Shown: positions 19,121 to 27,405 of the stretch, in pieces
How positions within the stretch are numbered: the first letter of the stretch is position 1
Layout of the letters: the number at the start of each line of letters is the position of its first letter
DNA from: Pseudomonadota bacterium
Lineage (GTDB): Bacteria; Pseudomonadota; Gammaproteobacteria; Burkholderiales; Rhodocyclaceae
DNA length: 64,000 nt
Direction: 5' to 3'
NCBI GenBank assembly: GCA_018241695.1
Contig: JAFEDH010000011.1
Location: 103,101-167,100, forward strand
Notes under the pieces: model-generated
What the model saw: the letters and a program-made list of their open reading frames with translations, nothing else
Told to the model about the DNA's origin: nothing
The model's database searches: none
Position numbers and translations under genes: made by a program

Positions 19121-20290
19121 ATGGCTATCAGCATGAAAAACCAGGCCGCCATCGCCGGTATCGGCACCACGGCCTTCAGCAAAAATTCCGGTGTTTCCGA
19201 ACTGGCCCTGGCCTGCGAGGCGGTACGCAACTGCCTGGCCGACGCCGGCCTTGCCCCCGGGGAAGTGGACGGACTGGTCACCTACACGCTGGATTCCAGC
19301 GATGAGGTCGAGGTGGCGCGCGCCGTGGGGCTCGGTGATCTCACCATGTTTGCCAAGATCAACTACGGCGGTGGCGCGGCGGTCGGCCTGATCCAGCAGG
19401 CGGTGATGGCGGTGACCACGGGCGCGGCGAAGAACGTGGTGGTCTGGCGCGCCATGAATGGCCGCTCCGGCCAGCGCATGGGCCAGGGCGTTTCCGGCAA
19501 CATCATCAGCAGCGATCTGATCCACTGGTCCTGGTACATGGCCTACGGCATGCTGACGCCGGTTTCCTGGGTGACCATGATCGCCAACAAGTATCTGCAC
19601 AAGTACGGCGTCACCGCCGGACATCTTGCCGAAGTGGCCATCACCCAGCGCAACTTCGCCCTCAACAATCCGGCGGCGGCAGGCTACGGCAAGCCCCTGA
19701 CCCTGGCGGAATACCTCGCCTCGAAGAAGATCACGGACCGGCTCTGTATCTATGACTGCTGCCAGGAAACCGACGGTGGCACCGCGCTGCTGATCACCAG
19801 CGCCGAACGTGCCCGCGACCTGAAACAGAAACCGGCGGTCATCCGCGGCGTGACGCAGGCGGCCACCCGGGGCCAGGAGCAGATGACCAGCTTCTACCGC
19901 GAGGAACTGGACAGCCTGCCGGAAATGGAACTGGCGGCAAAGCGGGTCTATGCCATGGCCGGCCTCGGCCCCGCGGATATCGATGCCGCCTGCCTCTACG
20001 ATGCATTCACGCCGGAGGTGCTGATGCAGCTTGAATCCTTCGGATTCTGCAAACGTGGCGAGGGCAAGGATTTCGCCGCCGACGGCAATCTGCGGCTGGA
20101 CGGAAGGCTGCCCAACAACACCCACGGCGGCCTGCTCTCCGAAGCCTACATCCATGGCGTGAACAACGTCGCCGAGGGGGCGCGCCTGATTCGTGGCACC
20201 TCGAGCAACCAGCCGAAAGAGGTGAATCACGTGCTGGTATCGAGTGGTGTCGGCGTTCCCACCGGCGCCCTGATTCTCGGCCGCGATTAA
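19121..20290 (+). CDS. SCP-x-type thiolase-like protein (possible side-chain aldolase or lipid-transfer thiolase)
   Basis: A 389-residue thiolase-superfamily protein lacking a C-terminal SCP2 domain. Visible family marks are IAGIGTTAFSK near the N-terminus, YDCCQETDGGTALLIT in the middle and NNTHGGLLSEAYIHG near the C-terminus. Such proteins with a DUF35 partner act as retro-aldolases or thiolases on CoA esters with branched or steroid side chains; which reaction applies here is open. It is translated just after the DUF35 gene and ends before a strong inverted repeat, convergent with hemW. Confidence 0.88.
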   Translation: MAISMKNQAAIAGIGTTAFSKNSGVSELALACEAVRNCLADAGLAPGEVDGLVTYTLDSSDEVEVARAVGLGDLTMFAKINYGGGAAVGLIQQAVMAVTTGAAKNVVVWRAMNGRSGQRMGQGVSGNIISSDLIHWSWYMAYGMLTPVSWVTMIANKYLHKYGVTAGHLAEVAITQRNFALNNPAAAGYGKPLTLAEYLASKKITDRLCIYDCCQETDGGTALLITSAERARDLKQKPAVIRGVTQAATRGQEQMTSFYREELDSLPEMELAAKRVYAMAGLGPADIDAACLYDAFTPEVLMQLESFGFCKRGEGKDFAADGNLRLDGRLPNNTHGGLLSEAYIHGVNNVAEGARLIRGTSSNQPKEVNHVLVSSGVGVPTGALILGRD

Positions 20291-20303
20291 GGCGGCCGGA
20301 ACT

Positions 20304-20334
20304 GCTGGATCCGGCACCGGGTGCCGGATCCAGC
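20304..20334. terminator. 15-bp perfect inverted repeat between convergent genes
   Basis: GCTGGATCCGGCACC at 20304-20318 and its exact complement at 20320-20334 are separated by one base. A long hairpin can form in RNA from either strand, between the stops of the thiolase-like gene and hemW. There is no T tract, so it may block antisense read-through or stabilise 3' ends rather than terminate intrinsically. Confidence 0.6.
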
Positions 20335-20344
20335 GATTACCCGG

Positions 20345-21568
20345 TCAATCGTCCGGATCGGGCAGAAAACGGCGCAGCAGCGCATTGAGAAAACGCCGTC
20401 CGCGCAGGGTGGGTGCGATGCGCTCGCCGCGCACTTCCAGCAGGCCCTCGTCCCGGGCCGCCAGCAACTGCGGCTGCACGCACGCCAGCGGCAATCCCGT
20501 GCGTTCCCCGAACAGTCCCGGCGCAAAGCCATCGGTCAGGCGCAGGGCATTCATCATGAACTCGAACGGCAGATCCTTCGCATCCACCACGCGGCGCTCG
20601 GCCACGGCATCACCTCGCGCCGCGCCCTCCAGATAGTCCTTCGGATGGCGCCGGCGCGCCTCGCGCCGGATATCGAAAGCGGAGCTGATCTTGCCGTGTG
20701 CGCCGGCGCCGATGCCCAGATAGTCGCCGAAGGTCCAGTAGTTGAGATTGTGCCGGCACTGCTGGCCGGGGCGGGCATAGGCCGAGGTTTCGTAGTGTTC
20801 GTAGCCGGTGCCGGTGAGCATGTCCTCCACCATGTCCTGCATGTCGGCGGCGAGATCATCATCCGGCAACGGCGGTGGCTGGTGATGGAAAGCCGTGTTC
20901 GGTTCCAGGGTCAGATGGTAGGCGGAGAGATGCGGCGTGCCAAAGCCGAGCGCGGTTTCCAGATCGCTGCGCGCTTCTTCCAGGGTCTGGCGCGGCAGGG
21001 CATACATGAGGTCGAGATTGACGCGATCGAAATGCCGCAGGGCGAGTTCGATCGCACGGCGCGCTTCGCGGCTGTCGTGGATACGGCCCAGGGCCAGGAG
21101 CTTGGCATCATCGAAGCTCTGGATGCCGAGCGAGACACGATTCACGCCCGCCGCGCGAAACCCGGCGAACTTCTCTGCCTCCACCGTGCCCGGATTGGCT
21201 TCCAGGGTGATTTCGGCATCGGGCGCCAGTGGCAGCCGGGCGCGCAGGGCACACAGCAGCGCATCCAGCGTCGCCACCGACAGCAGGCTGGGCGTGCCGC
21301 CACCGATGAAGACGCTATGCACCGGCCGGTTCCAGACCTGGGGCAGGGCCGCCTCCAGATCGGCTACCAGCGCGGCGAGGTAGGCGGCTTCGGGGATCGC
21401 TCCCTTCGCCTCGTGCGAATTGAAATCGCAATAGGGGCACTTTTTCACGCACCACGGTATATGCACATAGAGCGACAGCGGGGGTGGCGCGGGCAGGCCC
21501 GAGGGCACGGCGCTCCGTGTAGCGGCGGGTGAGATGGCAATCGGAATGGTGCGGCCGGGCCGGTTCAA
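20345..21568 (-). CDS. hemW: HemW-type radical SAM heme chaperone (coproporphyrinogen dehydrogenase-like)
   Basis: Radical SAM protein that delivers heme to target enzymes. The 407-residue product has CxxxCxxC at Cys40, Cys44 and Cys47 within HIPWCVKKCPYCDFNSH, the HemW-type signature, then GGGTPSLL and the Glu-rich ITLEANPGT. The start codon is TTG: a GGAGG sits 6 nt before it and no ATG lies between it and the conserved core, so this start is well supported. It probably belongs to the rph-rdgB-hemW group, but a PEP-CTERM gene on the other strand lies between rdgB and hemW. Confidence 0.93.
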   Translation of the reverse strand: MNRPGRTIPIAISPAATRSAVPSGLPAPPPLSLYVHIPWCVKKCPYCDFNSHEAKGAIPEAAYLAALVADLEAALPQVWNRPVHSVFIGGGTPSLLSVATLDALLCALRARLPLAPDAEITLEANPGTVEAEKFAGFRAAGVNRVSLGIQSFDDAKLLALGRIHDSREARRAIELALRHFDRVNLDLMYALPRQTLEEARSDLETALGFGTPHLSAYHLTLEPNTAFHHQPPPLPDDDLAADMQDMVEDMLTGTGYEHYETSAYARPGQQCRHNLNYWTFGDYLGIGAGAHGKISSAFDIRREARRRHPKDYLEGAARGDAVAERRVVDAKDLPFEFMMNALRLTDGFAPGLFGERTGLPLACVQPQLLAARDEGLLEVRGERIAPTLRGRRFLNALLRRFLPDPDD

Positions 21569-21830
21569 TGCACACCTCCGCGATACGGGAAATTGCCGCT
21601 TGCGGCAACAGCAGCGCCCGCCGGGAAACCCGTCAGAACCCCCGTCACAAGAGGGGAATAGGAGGTTTCTACTATCAAAATCGGGATACCTGAACTATTG
21701 ACCGGAGGGGTGCGGAGAACGAAACTGACATCACCAGTCCGACGGTCGCTTCGCGGCCCTGATTTTGAATGTGTGCGGGTGTGTCATGGGTTGTTTCTCT
21801 TTCGCACTTCCGGTTTGGGAGGATTTGAAC

Positions 21831-22367
21831 ATGAAAATGAAAAATGCAGCAGTCGCGGTCGCCCTCTTGATGACCGCAGGAATGGCGCAAGCCTATACCT
21901 ACGTCGGGTCGTTCACGACGGCGGGCGACGCGATCACTTTCGCCAACGGATCGACCACGTCCATGCCCGCTCCTGGCTGGGGCACCAATCCGCCGGTCTA
22001 TTCCGGCCTGGATGCCGCGGCCCTGATTTTTGGTGGCTCGGCGAGCGACTATATCGTCTCCACCGTGCAGGACGACTCGGCTCCCAACGGCCTGGCCTGG
22101 TACGACGGCTGGGGCGATCACGGCGGACATCAGTATGCCGACAGCTACAAGCTCGATTCCACCGGCCTGGGCTATAACGGCTGCTCGATCGCAGGCACCA
22201 ATTGCTTCTATTCCGCGTATTCCGCGTATATCACCGATGGTTTTTCCAATACCAATTTCGTTTACCTGAACCCGAACCCGGTCCCCGAGCCTGAAACCTA
22301 CGCCATGCTGATGGCGGGCCTGGGCGCCCTGGGCGCGATCGCGCGGCGCCGGAAAAAAGCCGCCTGA
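21831..22367 (+). CDS. PEP-CTERM sorting-domain protein
   Basis: A 178-residue exported protein with a signal peptide (cleavage near MAQA, residue 20), a Gly/Ser/Thr/Asp-rich middle without a known domain, and a C-terminal sorting signal: VPEPETYA, a hydrophobic helix MLMAGLGALGAI and ARRRKK. This is the exosortase target signal, so the genome should encode an exosortase elsewhere. GGGAGG is well placed before the ATG. It lies on the plus strand between minus-strand rdgB and hemW. Its terminator overlaps the end of rdgB. Confidence 0.9.
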   Translation: MKMKNAAVAVALLMTAGMAQAYTYVGSFTTAGDAITFANGSTTSMPAPGWGTNPPVYSGLDAAALIFGGSASDYIVSTVQDDSAPNGLAWYDGWGDHGGHQYADSYKLDSTGLGYNGCSIAGTNCFYSAYSAYITDGFSNTNFVYLNPNPVPEPETYAMLMAGLGALGAIARRRKKAA

Positions 22368-22411
22368 GCGAAGCGGCGGCGCCTGCTGCCCGCCACTTTC
22401 CAATCCTCCGC

Positions 22412-22443
22412 GATCGGGCCGCTCAAGCGGCCCGATCCGTTTT
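22412..22443 (+). terminator. Terminator of PEP-CTERM gene, overlapping rdgB 3' end
   Basis: GATCGGGCCGCT (22412-22423) and AGCGGCCCGATC (22426-22437) form a 12-bp stem with a 2-nt centre, followed by CG and TTTT on the plus strand. The stem includes the stop codon of rdgB on the minus strand. Confidence 0.7.
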
Positions 22444-23040
22444 CGGCCCACCATCAGTGCGGGAAAGCCGTTCCAGCAGCCGGGCGAGCGCCTGACCACG
22501 GTGCGAGCCGGCGTTCTTCTGCGCATCATCGAGTTCGGCCACGGTGCAGCCGTGGCCGGGAAGATAGAAATACGGGTCGTAGCCAAAGCCGCCCGTACCG
22601 CGCGGCGCGGTCACGATCTCGCCATGCCATTCGCCCTCGGCGATCAGCGGTTGCGGATCGTCGGCGTGGCGGCACAACACCAGCACGCACGCATAGTGTG
22701 CGCGGCGGTCCGTTCGGCCCTGCATCGCTTCGAGCAGCTTTGCGTTATTGCGCGCATCCGATTTCGGCTCGCCACCAAAGCGCGCCGAAATCACGCCCGG
22801 CGCACCCGCGAGCGCGTCAACACACAACCCCGAATCGTCAGCCAATGCCGGCAGACCGGTGCTCCGCGCGCAATGGCGCGCTTTCGCCAGTGCGTTCTCG
22901 ACAAAAGTGGCGTATGGCTCGGCGGCCTCGCTGACATTGAAGTGCGCCTGCGGCAGCAGTTCGATGCCCAGCGGCGCGAACAATTGCCTGAACTCGCGCA
23001 GCTTGCCGGCGTTGTTGGAGGCGAGGACCAGTTTTTCCAT
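22423..23040 (-). CDS. rdgB: RdgB/HAM1 non-canonical purine NTP pyrophosphatase
   Basis: Hydrolyses dITP, XTP and ITP to monophosphates to keep them out of DNA and RNA. The 205-residue product opens KLVLASNNAGKLREF, contains DDSGLCVDALAGAPGV and GFGYDPYF, all diagnostic. A GTG 9 bp further upstream is in frame, but the ATG at 23040 has AGGTGAA upstream and lies 5 bp after the rph stop. The last codons and stop are part of the hairpin that terminates the opposing PEP-CTERM gene. Confidence 0.96.
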   Translation of the reverse strand: MEKLVLASNNAGKLREFRQLFAPLGIELLPQAHFNVSEAAEPYATFVENALAKARHCARSTGLPALADDSGLCVDALAGAPGVISARFGGEPKSDARNNAKLLEAMQGRTDRRAHYACVLVLCRHADDPQPLIAEGEWHGEIVTAPRGTGGFGYDPYFYLPGHGCTVAELDDAQKNAGSHRGQALARLLERLSRTDGGPKTDRAA

Positions 23041-23045
23041 TCGCT

Positions 23046-23786
23046 TCACCTTGCGGCAAGCGCTGCCTTCTGCGCCGCGATAATCTGGCGGATGCCGTTC
23101 CCGGCCAGGTCGATCAGGGCATCGAGTTCGCGCCGGGAGAAGGGGGTTCCTTCCGCCGTGCCCTGGATTTCGACGATGCCGCCGCTGCCGGTGATCACCA
23201 CATTCATGTCGGTGTCACACGCGGAATCCTCGGCATAGTCGAGATCGAGCACGGGCTGCCCCGCGACGATGCCCACCGAGACGGCGGCGACGAAATCCCG
23301 CAGGGGACTGGCAGGCAGCCTCCCGGCGCGGACGAGGCCGCCCACCGCATCGTGCAGGGCCACGCAGGCCCCGGTGATGGCGGCGCAGCGGGTACCACCA
23401 TCGGCCTGGATCACGTCGCAGTCGAGGATGATCTGCCGTTCCCCCAGGGCCTTGAGATCAGTCACCGCACGCAGGCTGCGGCCGATCAGGCGCTGGATTT
23501 CCTGGGTGCGGCCGGACTGCTTGCCGCGCGCTGCCTCCCGGTCGCCACGGGTGTGGGTGGCTCGCGGCAACATGCCGTATTCGGCGGTGACCCAGCCCTC
23601 GCCCCGGCCCTTGAGGAAACCCGGCACCTTGTCCTCGACACTGGCGGTGCACAGCACCCGGGTGTTGCCGAATTCCACCAGCACGCTGCCTTCGGCGTGC
23701 ACGGTGTAGTGGCGGGTGATGCGCAGTTCGCGCAGCTGATCGGAGTTACGGCCACTGGAGCGGGCAGGGTAGGCGGCTTGCGTCAT
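23046..23786 (-). CDS. rph: Ribonuclease PH
   Basis: Phosphorolytic 3' exoribonuclease that trims tRNA precursors. The 246-residue product has the standard length and motifs: [40 protein letters not shown]-type [16 protein letters not shown] and the phosphate-binding [12 protein letters not shown]. The ATG chosen begins [13 protein letters not shown]; a longer open frame upstream would overlap the PP2C gene. It follows PP2C by 16 bp and precedes rdgB by 5 bp, forming a compact operon. Confidence 0.97.
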   Translation of the reverse strand: MTQAAYPARSSGRNSDQLRELRITRHYTVHAEGSVLVEFGNTRVLCTASVEDKVPGFLKGRGEGWVTAEYGMLPRATHTRGDREAARGKQSGRTQEIQRLIGRSLRAVTDLKALGERQIILDCDVIQADGGTRCAAITGACVALHDAVGGLVRAGRLPASPLRDFVAAVSVGIVAGQPVLDLDYAEDSACDTDMNVVITGSGGIVEIQGTAEGTPFSRRELDALIDLAGNGIRQIIAAQKAALAAR

Positions 23787-23802
23787 ATCGGTTCCGGAAG
23801 AT

Positions 23803-24648
23803 TCAGTTTTTCGAGGAGCGAATGATGCCCCGAATCTCGTCGATTGCGCGTTCGATGTCTTCATCGCTGAAGATGGAACCGCCTGGTCCGTCGGGCGCGG
23901 GGCCATCCTGCCAGCGCAGGGCGATGGCGCTGAGGTTGTCGCAATCCGGACCACTGCACGCTTCGGCCCGGATCATGGCGGCCGGCAGCGCCCGGGCGAG
24001 ACTGGTGGTGCCGAGGGTAGCGGCCAGTCCGGCCAACTCCGCCTCCGGCAATGCGGCCCACAGGCCATCAGTGCACAGCAGCAGTATGTCGCCCTGCTGC
24101 AAGGGATATTTGCGCGAAAAATCCACCTGTGGCGGCGCCGCCCCGCCCAGGCAGCTGAAGACGCGATGACGTGCGGGATGATGCAGCGATTCGGCGACGG
24201 AAATCACGCCCTGCTCGATGAGCTGCTGGACATGGCTATGGTCGTGCGTGCGCGCATGGACGCGACCGCCCCGCAACAGATAAAGTCGGGAATCGCCGGC
24301 ATGGGCCCAGCAGGCGATGCCATCCTGAATTACGCAGACCACGCAGGTGGTAAGCGGAATTTCGGGCAGCGACCGGCGCGAGGCTTCCGCAGCCAGGGCG
24401 GCGTGAGCATCGCTCAGGGCGCGCGCGAGGAACAGATACGGATCGGGCAGGCGTGGCGTGGCGATCAGGGAAAAGCGTTGCGCCACCAGATCGGTCGCGA
24501 TCCGGGCGGCCAGTTCGCCATGGGCATGCCCGCCCATACCGTCAGCCACCATCAGCAGCAGGGATTCCGCGCTCTCGCGCCAGACCAGGCGATCCTGGTT
24601 GCTGCGCCGGCGGCCGATGCGGCTTTCCGTGGCAATCTCGAATCTCAC
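23803..24648 (-). CDS. PP2C-family Ser/Thr protein phosphatase
   Basis: Metal-dependent phosphatase, most likely reversing the action of the kinase encoded just upstream. The 281-residue product begins with GTG ([20 protein letters not shown]), and carries [34 protein letters not shown] and [14 protein letters not shown] with the metal-binding Asp residues intact. Its GTG start overlaps the kinase TGA (GTGA), so translation is coupled. The longer upstream frame is read-through of kinase sequence in another frame and is not supported. Confidence 0.94.
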   Translation of the reverse strand: MRFEIATESRIGRRRSNQDRLVWRESAESLLLMVADGMGGHAHGELAARIATDLVAQRFSLIATPRLPDPYLFLARALSDAHAALAAEASRRSLPEIPLTTCVVCVIQDGIACWAHAGDSRLYLLRGGRVHARTHDHSHVQQLIEQGVISVAESLHHPARHRVFSCLGGAAPPQVDFSRKYPLQQGDILLLCTDGLWAALPEAELAGLAATLGTTSLARALPAAMIRAEACSGPDCDNLSAIALRWQDGPAPDGPGGSIFSDEDIERAIDEIRGIIRSSKN

Positions 24649-25577
24649 CGCCGCCCCTTGCCTCTCAATCGATCCAGCCAGGAGCGGCCCACGGCCGCGT
24701 AATCCCGCCGCGCCAGCTCTTTTTGCAGGGCGTACACGCTCTGTGGCCGGGCCAGCGGATCGAGTTCGAGGCAGTGATCCACCGTCGCCAGCAAATGGCG
24801 CGAATAGCGCCCGGCAAAGCGGTCCGCCGCGCGCGGCATCGATTCCCCCGCAAGGCGACGGTCGGCGGCGGCGGGTGCCTGCGCTGACAGACAGGTATGG
24901 AGGGTGGCACCCACGGCATAGATGTCGGTCCACGGCCCCAGGCGGTCGGGTTCGCCATACTGCTCCGGCGCGGCGAATCCCTGGGTATGCACCGACCTGA
25001 GCCGGGGTGCCTCATGACCGAGAACCTGACGCGCAGCACCAAAATCGAGCAGCACGGGCACGCCATCGCTACGCAGGAAAAGGTTGGCGGGCTTGATGTC
25101 CAGATGCAGCAGCCGGTGGCTATGCACTTCGCGCAGGCCATTGAGCAGGCGAGTGAAGAGGGCACGGATCGTACCCTCGTCCAGGGCGCCGCCATGCTTC
25201 CCGATATGTTCGGCAAGGGTGCGGCCCCGCTCGTAGCGCATCACCAGATAGGCCGTACCGTTGGCGCGGAAAAAATCGGTCACCCGTACCACATTGGGAT
25301 GATCGAGAAGCGCCAGGGTGCGGCCTTCCTCGAAAAAGCATTGCAGCCCGTGGTTGAAGGCCGCCCGATCGGCGTCGGCCACCTGCGGCACGTAATCCGT
25401 ACCGCTGCGCAGGGACAGTGTGTTGGGCAGATACTCCTTGATCGCCAGCGGATGCCCGCTGGCATCGTGGGCCAGATAGACGATGGAAAATCCCCCCAGA
25501 GAAATCTGCCGCGCGATGCGGTAGCCTTCAAGCTGAAAACCGGCGGGCAGGGATGCGTTGGCCTGAGCGGGCGACAT
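24645..25577 (-). CDS. Hanks-type Ser/Thr protein kinase
   Basis: A 310-residue eukaryotic-like kinase with Gly-rich loop LGGFSIVY, Lys in the AIKEY segment, HLDIKPANLFL with catalytic Asp, DFGAAR, and the APEQYGE activation-segment end. There is no C-terminal membrane helix or sensory domain, so it is soluble. It overlaps the PP2C gene by 4 bp, giving a matched kinase/phosphatase pair ahead of rph and rdgB. No clear ribosome-binding site precedes the ATG. It is divergent from yicC, with 70 bp between the starts. Confidence 0.94.
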   Translation of the reverse strand: MSPAQANASLPAGFQLEGYRIARQISLGGFSIVYLAHDASGHPLAIKEYLPNTLSLRSGTDYVPQVADADRAAFNHGLQCFFEEGRTLALLDHPNVVRVTDFFRANGTAYLVMRYERGRTLAEHIGKHGGALDEGTIRALFTRLLNGLREVHSHRLLHLDIKPANLFLRSDGVPVLLDFGAARQVLGHEAPRLRSVHTQGFAAPEQYGEPDRLGPWTDIYAVGATLHTCLSAQAPAAADRRLAGESMPRAADRFAGRYSRHLLATVDHCLELDPLARPQSVYALQKELARRDYAAVGRSWLDRLRGKGRR

Positions 25578-25647
25578 GGGCGGGACAAGTTAGAATCGGC
25601 TCCATTCTCCGTTGCCGACGCGGGGCTGTAAAGCCGCCCGCACCACA

Positions 25648-26517
25648 ATGATCCACAGCATGACCGGCTACGCTGCAGGCGCCTGCGACCTGGGCCTGGC
25701 AGTCCTCAACCTGGAACTCAAGAGCGTCAACTCCCGTTATCTGGATCTGAGCTTCCGGATCGGGGAAGACCTGCGCATGGCCGAAATGGCGCTGCGTGAA
25801 CGCATCACGGCACGCATGGCGCGCGGCAAGGTGGAATGCCGCGCCTATCTCCAGTCCTCTCCGACCAAAGGCGGCCGCGATCCCGCCCCCAATGCCGAAA
25901 TTATCGCCGTGCTGGCACGTCTCGATCTGGCGGTGCGCAAGGCCCTGCCCGGAGCCGCGCCCCTCTCCGTGGCCGAAGTGCTGCGCTGGCCCGGCGTACT
26001 GGCCGAAGACCAGATCACGCCGGAAAAACTCCAGACGGAATGTCTCACCCTGATGGACCGGCTGCTCGACGAATTCATCGCCTCCCGCGCCCGGGAAGGC
26101 GCCAAGCTGGCCGACGTGCTGCGCGCCCGCGCCGCGACCATGCGCACGCTGGTGGACCAGGTTCGCCCGCTGCTGCCACAGGCCCTGACCGGTTATCAGG
26201 AACGGCTGGCAATCAAGCTACGGGAAACCGTCGCCAGCCTGGATGAAGAGCGCATCCGTCAGGAGATTGGCGTGCTTGCGGTACGGATCGACGTGGACGA
26301 GGAACTGGCCCGCCTCACTACCCACCTGGACGAGCTGGAACGCATCCTGAAAAAAGGCGGCGCTGTCGGCAAGCGTCTCGATTTCCTGATGCAGGAACTG
26401 AATCGGGAAGCCAACACGCTGGCCTCGAAATCGGTTTCCGGCGATGTCACCGCCATCGCCCTGGAACTCAAGCTGCTGATCGAACAGATGCGCGAGCAGG
26501 TGCAGAACCTGGAATGA
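25648..26517 (+). CDS. yicC: YicC/YloC-family endoribonuclease
   Basis: A 289-residue member of the YicC/YloC family, for which RNase activity has been described. It begins MIHSMTGYAAG, the family's N-terminal motif, has LELKSVNSRYLDL and ends with GKRLDFLMQELNREANTLASK and EQMREQVQNLE. An upstream in-frame ATG at 25612 would add 12 residues unlike the family. There is no clear Shine-Dalgarno sequence. gmk follows after 22 bp, the usual neighbour. Confidence 0.95.
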   Translation: MIHSMTGYAAGACDLGLAVLNLELKSVNSRYLDLSFRIGEDLRMAEMALRERITARMARGKVECRAYLQSSPTKGGRDPAPNAEIIAVLARLDLAVRKALPGAAPLSVAEVLRWPGVLAEDQITPEKLQTECLTLMDRLLDEFIASRAREGAKLADVLRARAATMRTLVDQVRPLLPQALTGYQERLAIKLRETVASLDEERIRQEIGVLAVRIDVDEELARLTTHLDELERILKKGGAVGKRLDFLMQELNREANTLASKSVSGDVTAIALELKLLIEQMREQVQNLE

Positions 26518-26539
26518 AGAATCGGATACGGTACAGCCC

Positions 26540-27154
26540 ATGACACCCGGCAGTCTTTTCATCGTCGCCGCCCCATCCGGGACCGGCAAGACCACGCTGG
26601 TGCGCATGCTGCTGGAGCGGGATGCCGGCGTGCGCCTGTCGATTTCCTACACCACCCGCCAGCCCCGGCCGGGAGAACAGGATGGCCGCGAATATCATTT
26701 TGTGGACATCCCGGCGTTCACCGCCATGCGCGAGCGGGGTGATTTTCTCGAATGGGCCGAGGTGCACGGCAATTTTTACGGGACTTCCGGAAGCTGGCTG
26801 GCGCAGCGGATCGTCGCCGGCGAGGATGTGTTGCTGGAAATCGACTGGCAGGGTGCCCGGCAAGTGAAGCATGCCTTCCCGGATGCGGTGGGAATTTTCG
26901 TCATGCCCCCCTCGATCGAAGAACTGGAGCGCCGCCTGCGCGCCCGCGGACAGGACAGCGAAGCGACCATCCAGAATCGCATGGCCGCCGCAACAGGCGA
27001 AATGCGGCATGTGAGTGATTTTGATTTTGTTATAATCAACAAAGACTTGCAGATCGCACTGGATGATCTGCTGGCGGCGGTCCGGGCGGCCCGTCTGCGC
27101 TATTCATGTCAGCGCGGACGTCATCCGGAACTGTTCCGTTTTCCAGATACCTGA
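26540..27154 (+). CDS. gmk: Guanylate kinase
   Basis: Converts GMP to GDP with ATP. The 204-residue product has P-loop APSGTGKTTL, SYTTRQPRPGEQDGREYHFV (GMP site), FLEWAEVHGNFYGT and VLLEIDWQGARQVK, all standard. It lies between yicC and rpoZ. The linkage gmk-rpoZ-spoT places guanine nucleotide synthesis next to (p)ppGpp metabolism. Confidence 0.97.
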   Translation: MTPGSLFIVAAPSGTGKTTLVRMLLERDAGVRLSISYTTRQPRPGEQDGREYHFVDIPAFTAMRERGDFLEWAEVHGNFYGTSGSWLAQRIVAGEDVLLEIDWQGARQVKHAFPDAVGIFVMPPSIEELERRLRARGQDSEATIQNRMAAATGEMRHVSDFDFVIINKDLQIALDDLLAAVRAARLRYSCQRGRHPELFRFPDT

Positions 27155-27169
27155 CCCGAAGGAATTGCC

Positions 27170-27376
27170 ATGGCCCGTGTAACCGTCGACGACTGCCTGA
27201 AGTCCGTCCCCAACCGTTTTCAGCTGACCCTCGCCGCCACCTATCGTGCGCGCCAGATCGCCATGGGCAGCACCCCCCAGGTCGAAACCGAGCGCGACAA
27301 ACCCACCGTGCTGGCCCTGCGCGAACTGGCCGCGAACAAGTACGGTGTGGAAATTCTCGATCGCCCGCAGTCCTGA
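27170..27376 (+). CDS. rpoZ: RNA polymerase omega subunit
   Basis: A 68-residue omega subunit, which helps assemble RNA polymerase and forms part of a ppGpp site. The sequence [20 protein letters not shown] and YRARQI are typical, followed by the [12 protein letters not shown] helix. AAGGA precedes the ATG. It sits directly before spoT, as in most proteobacteria. Confidence 0.97.
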   Translation: MARVTVDDCLKSVPNRFQLTLAATYRARQIAMGSTPQVETERDKPTVLALRELAANKYGVEILDRPQS

Positions 27377-27405
27377 GCCATAGCGGACGGGGGCGGAGCA
27401 CTTCA

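Noticed and set aside
21609..21830. Sigma-54 promoter for the PEP-CTERM gene
   Set aside because: No GG-N10-GC element with the TGGCAC/TTGC context was found in the region upstream of the gene.
27106..27405. N-terminal extension of SpoT through rpoZ
   Set aside because: The frame is open but would overlap rpoZ entirely and add about 100 residues unlike any Rel/SpoT; GTG 27406 with GGAG is preferred.
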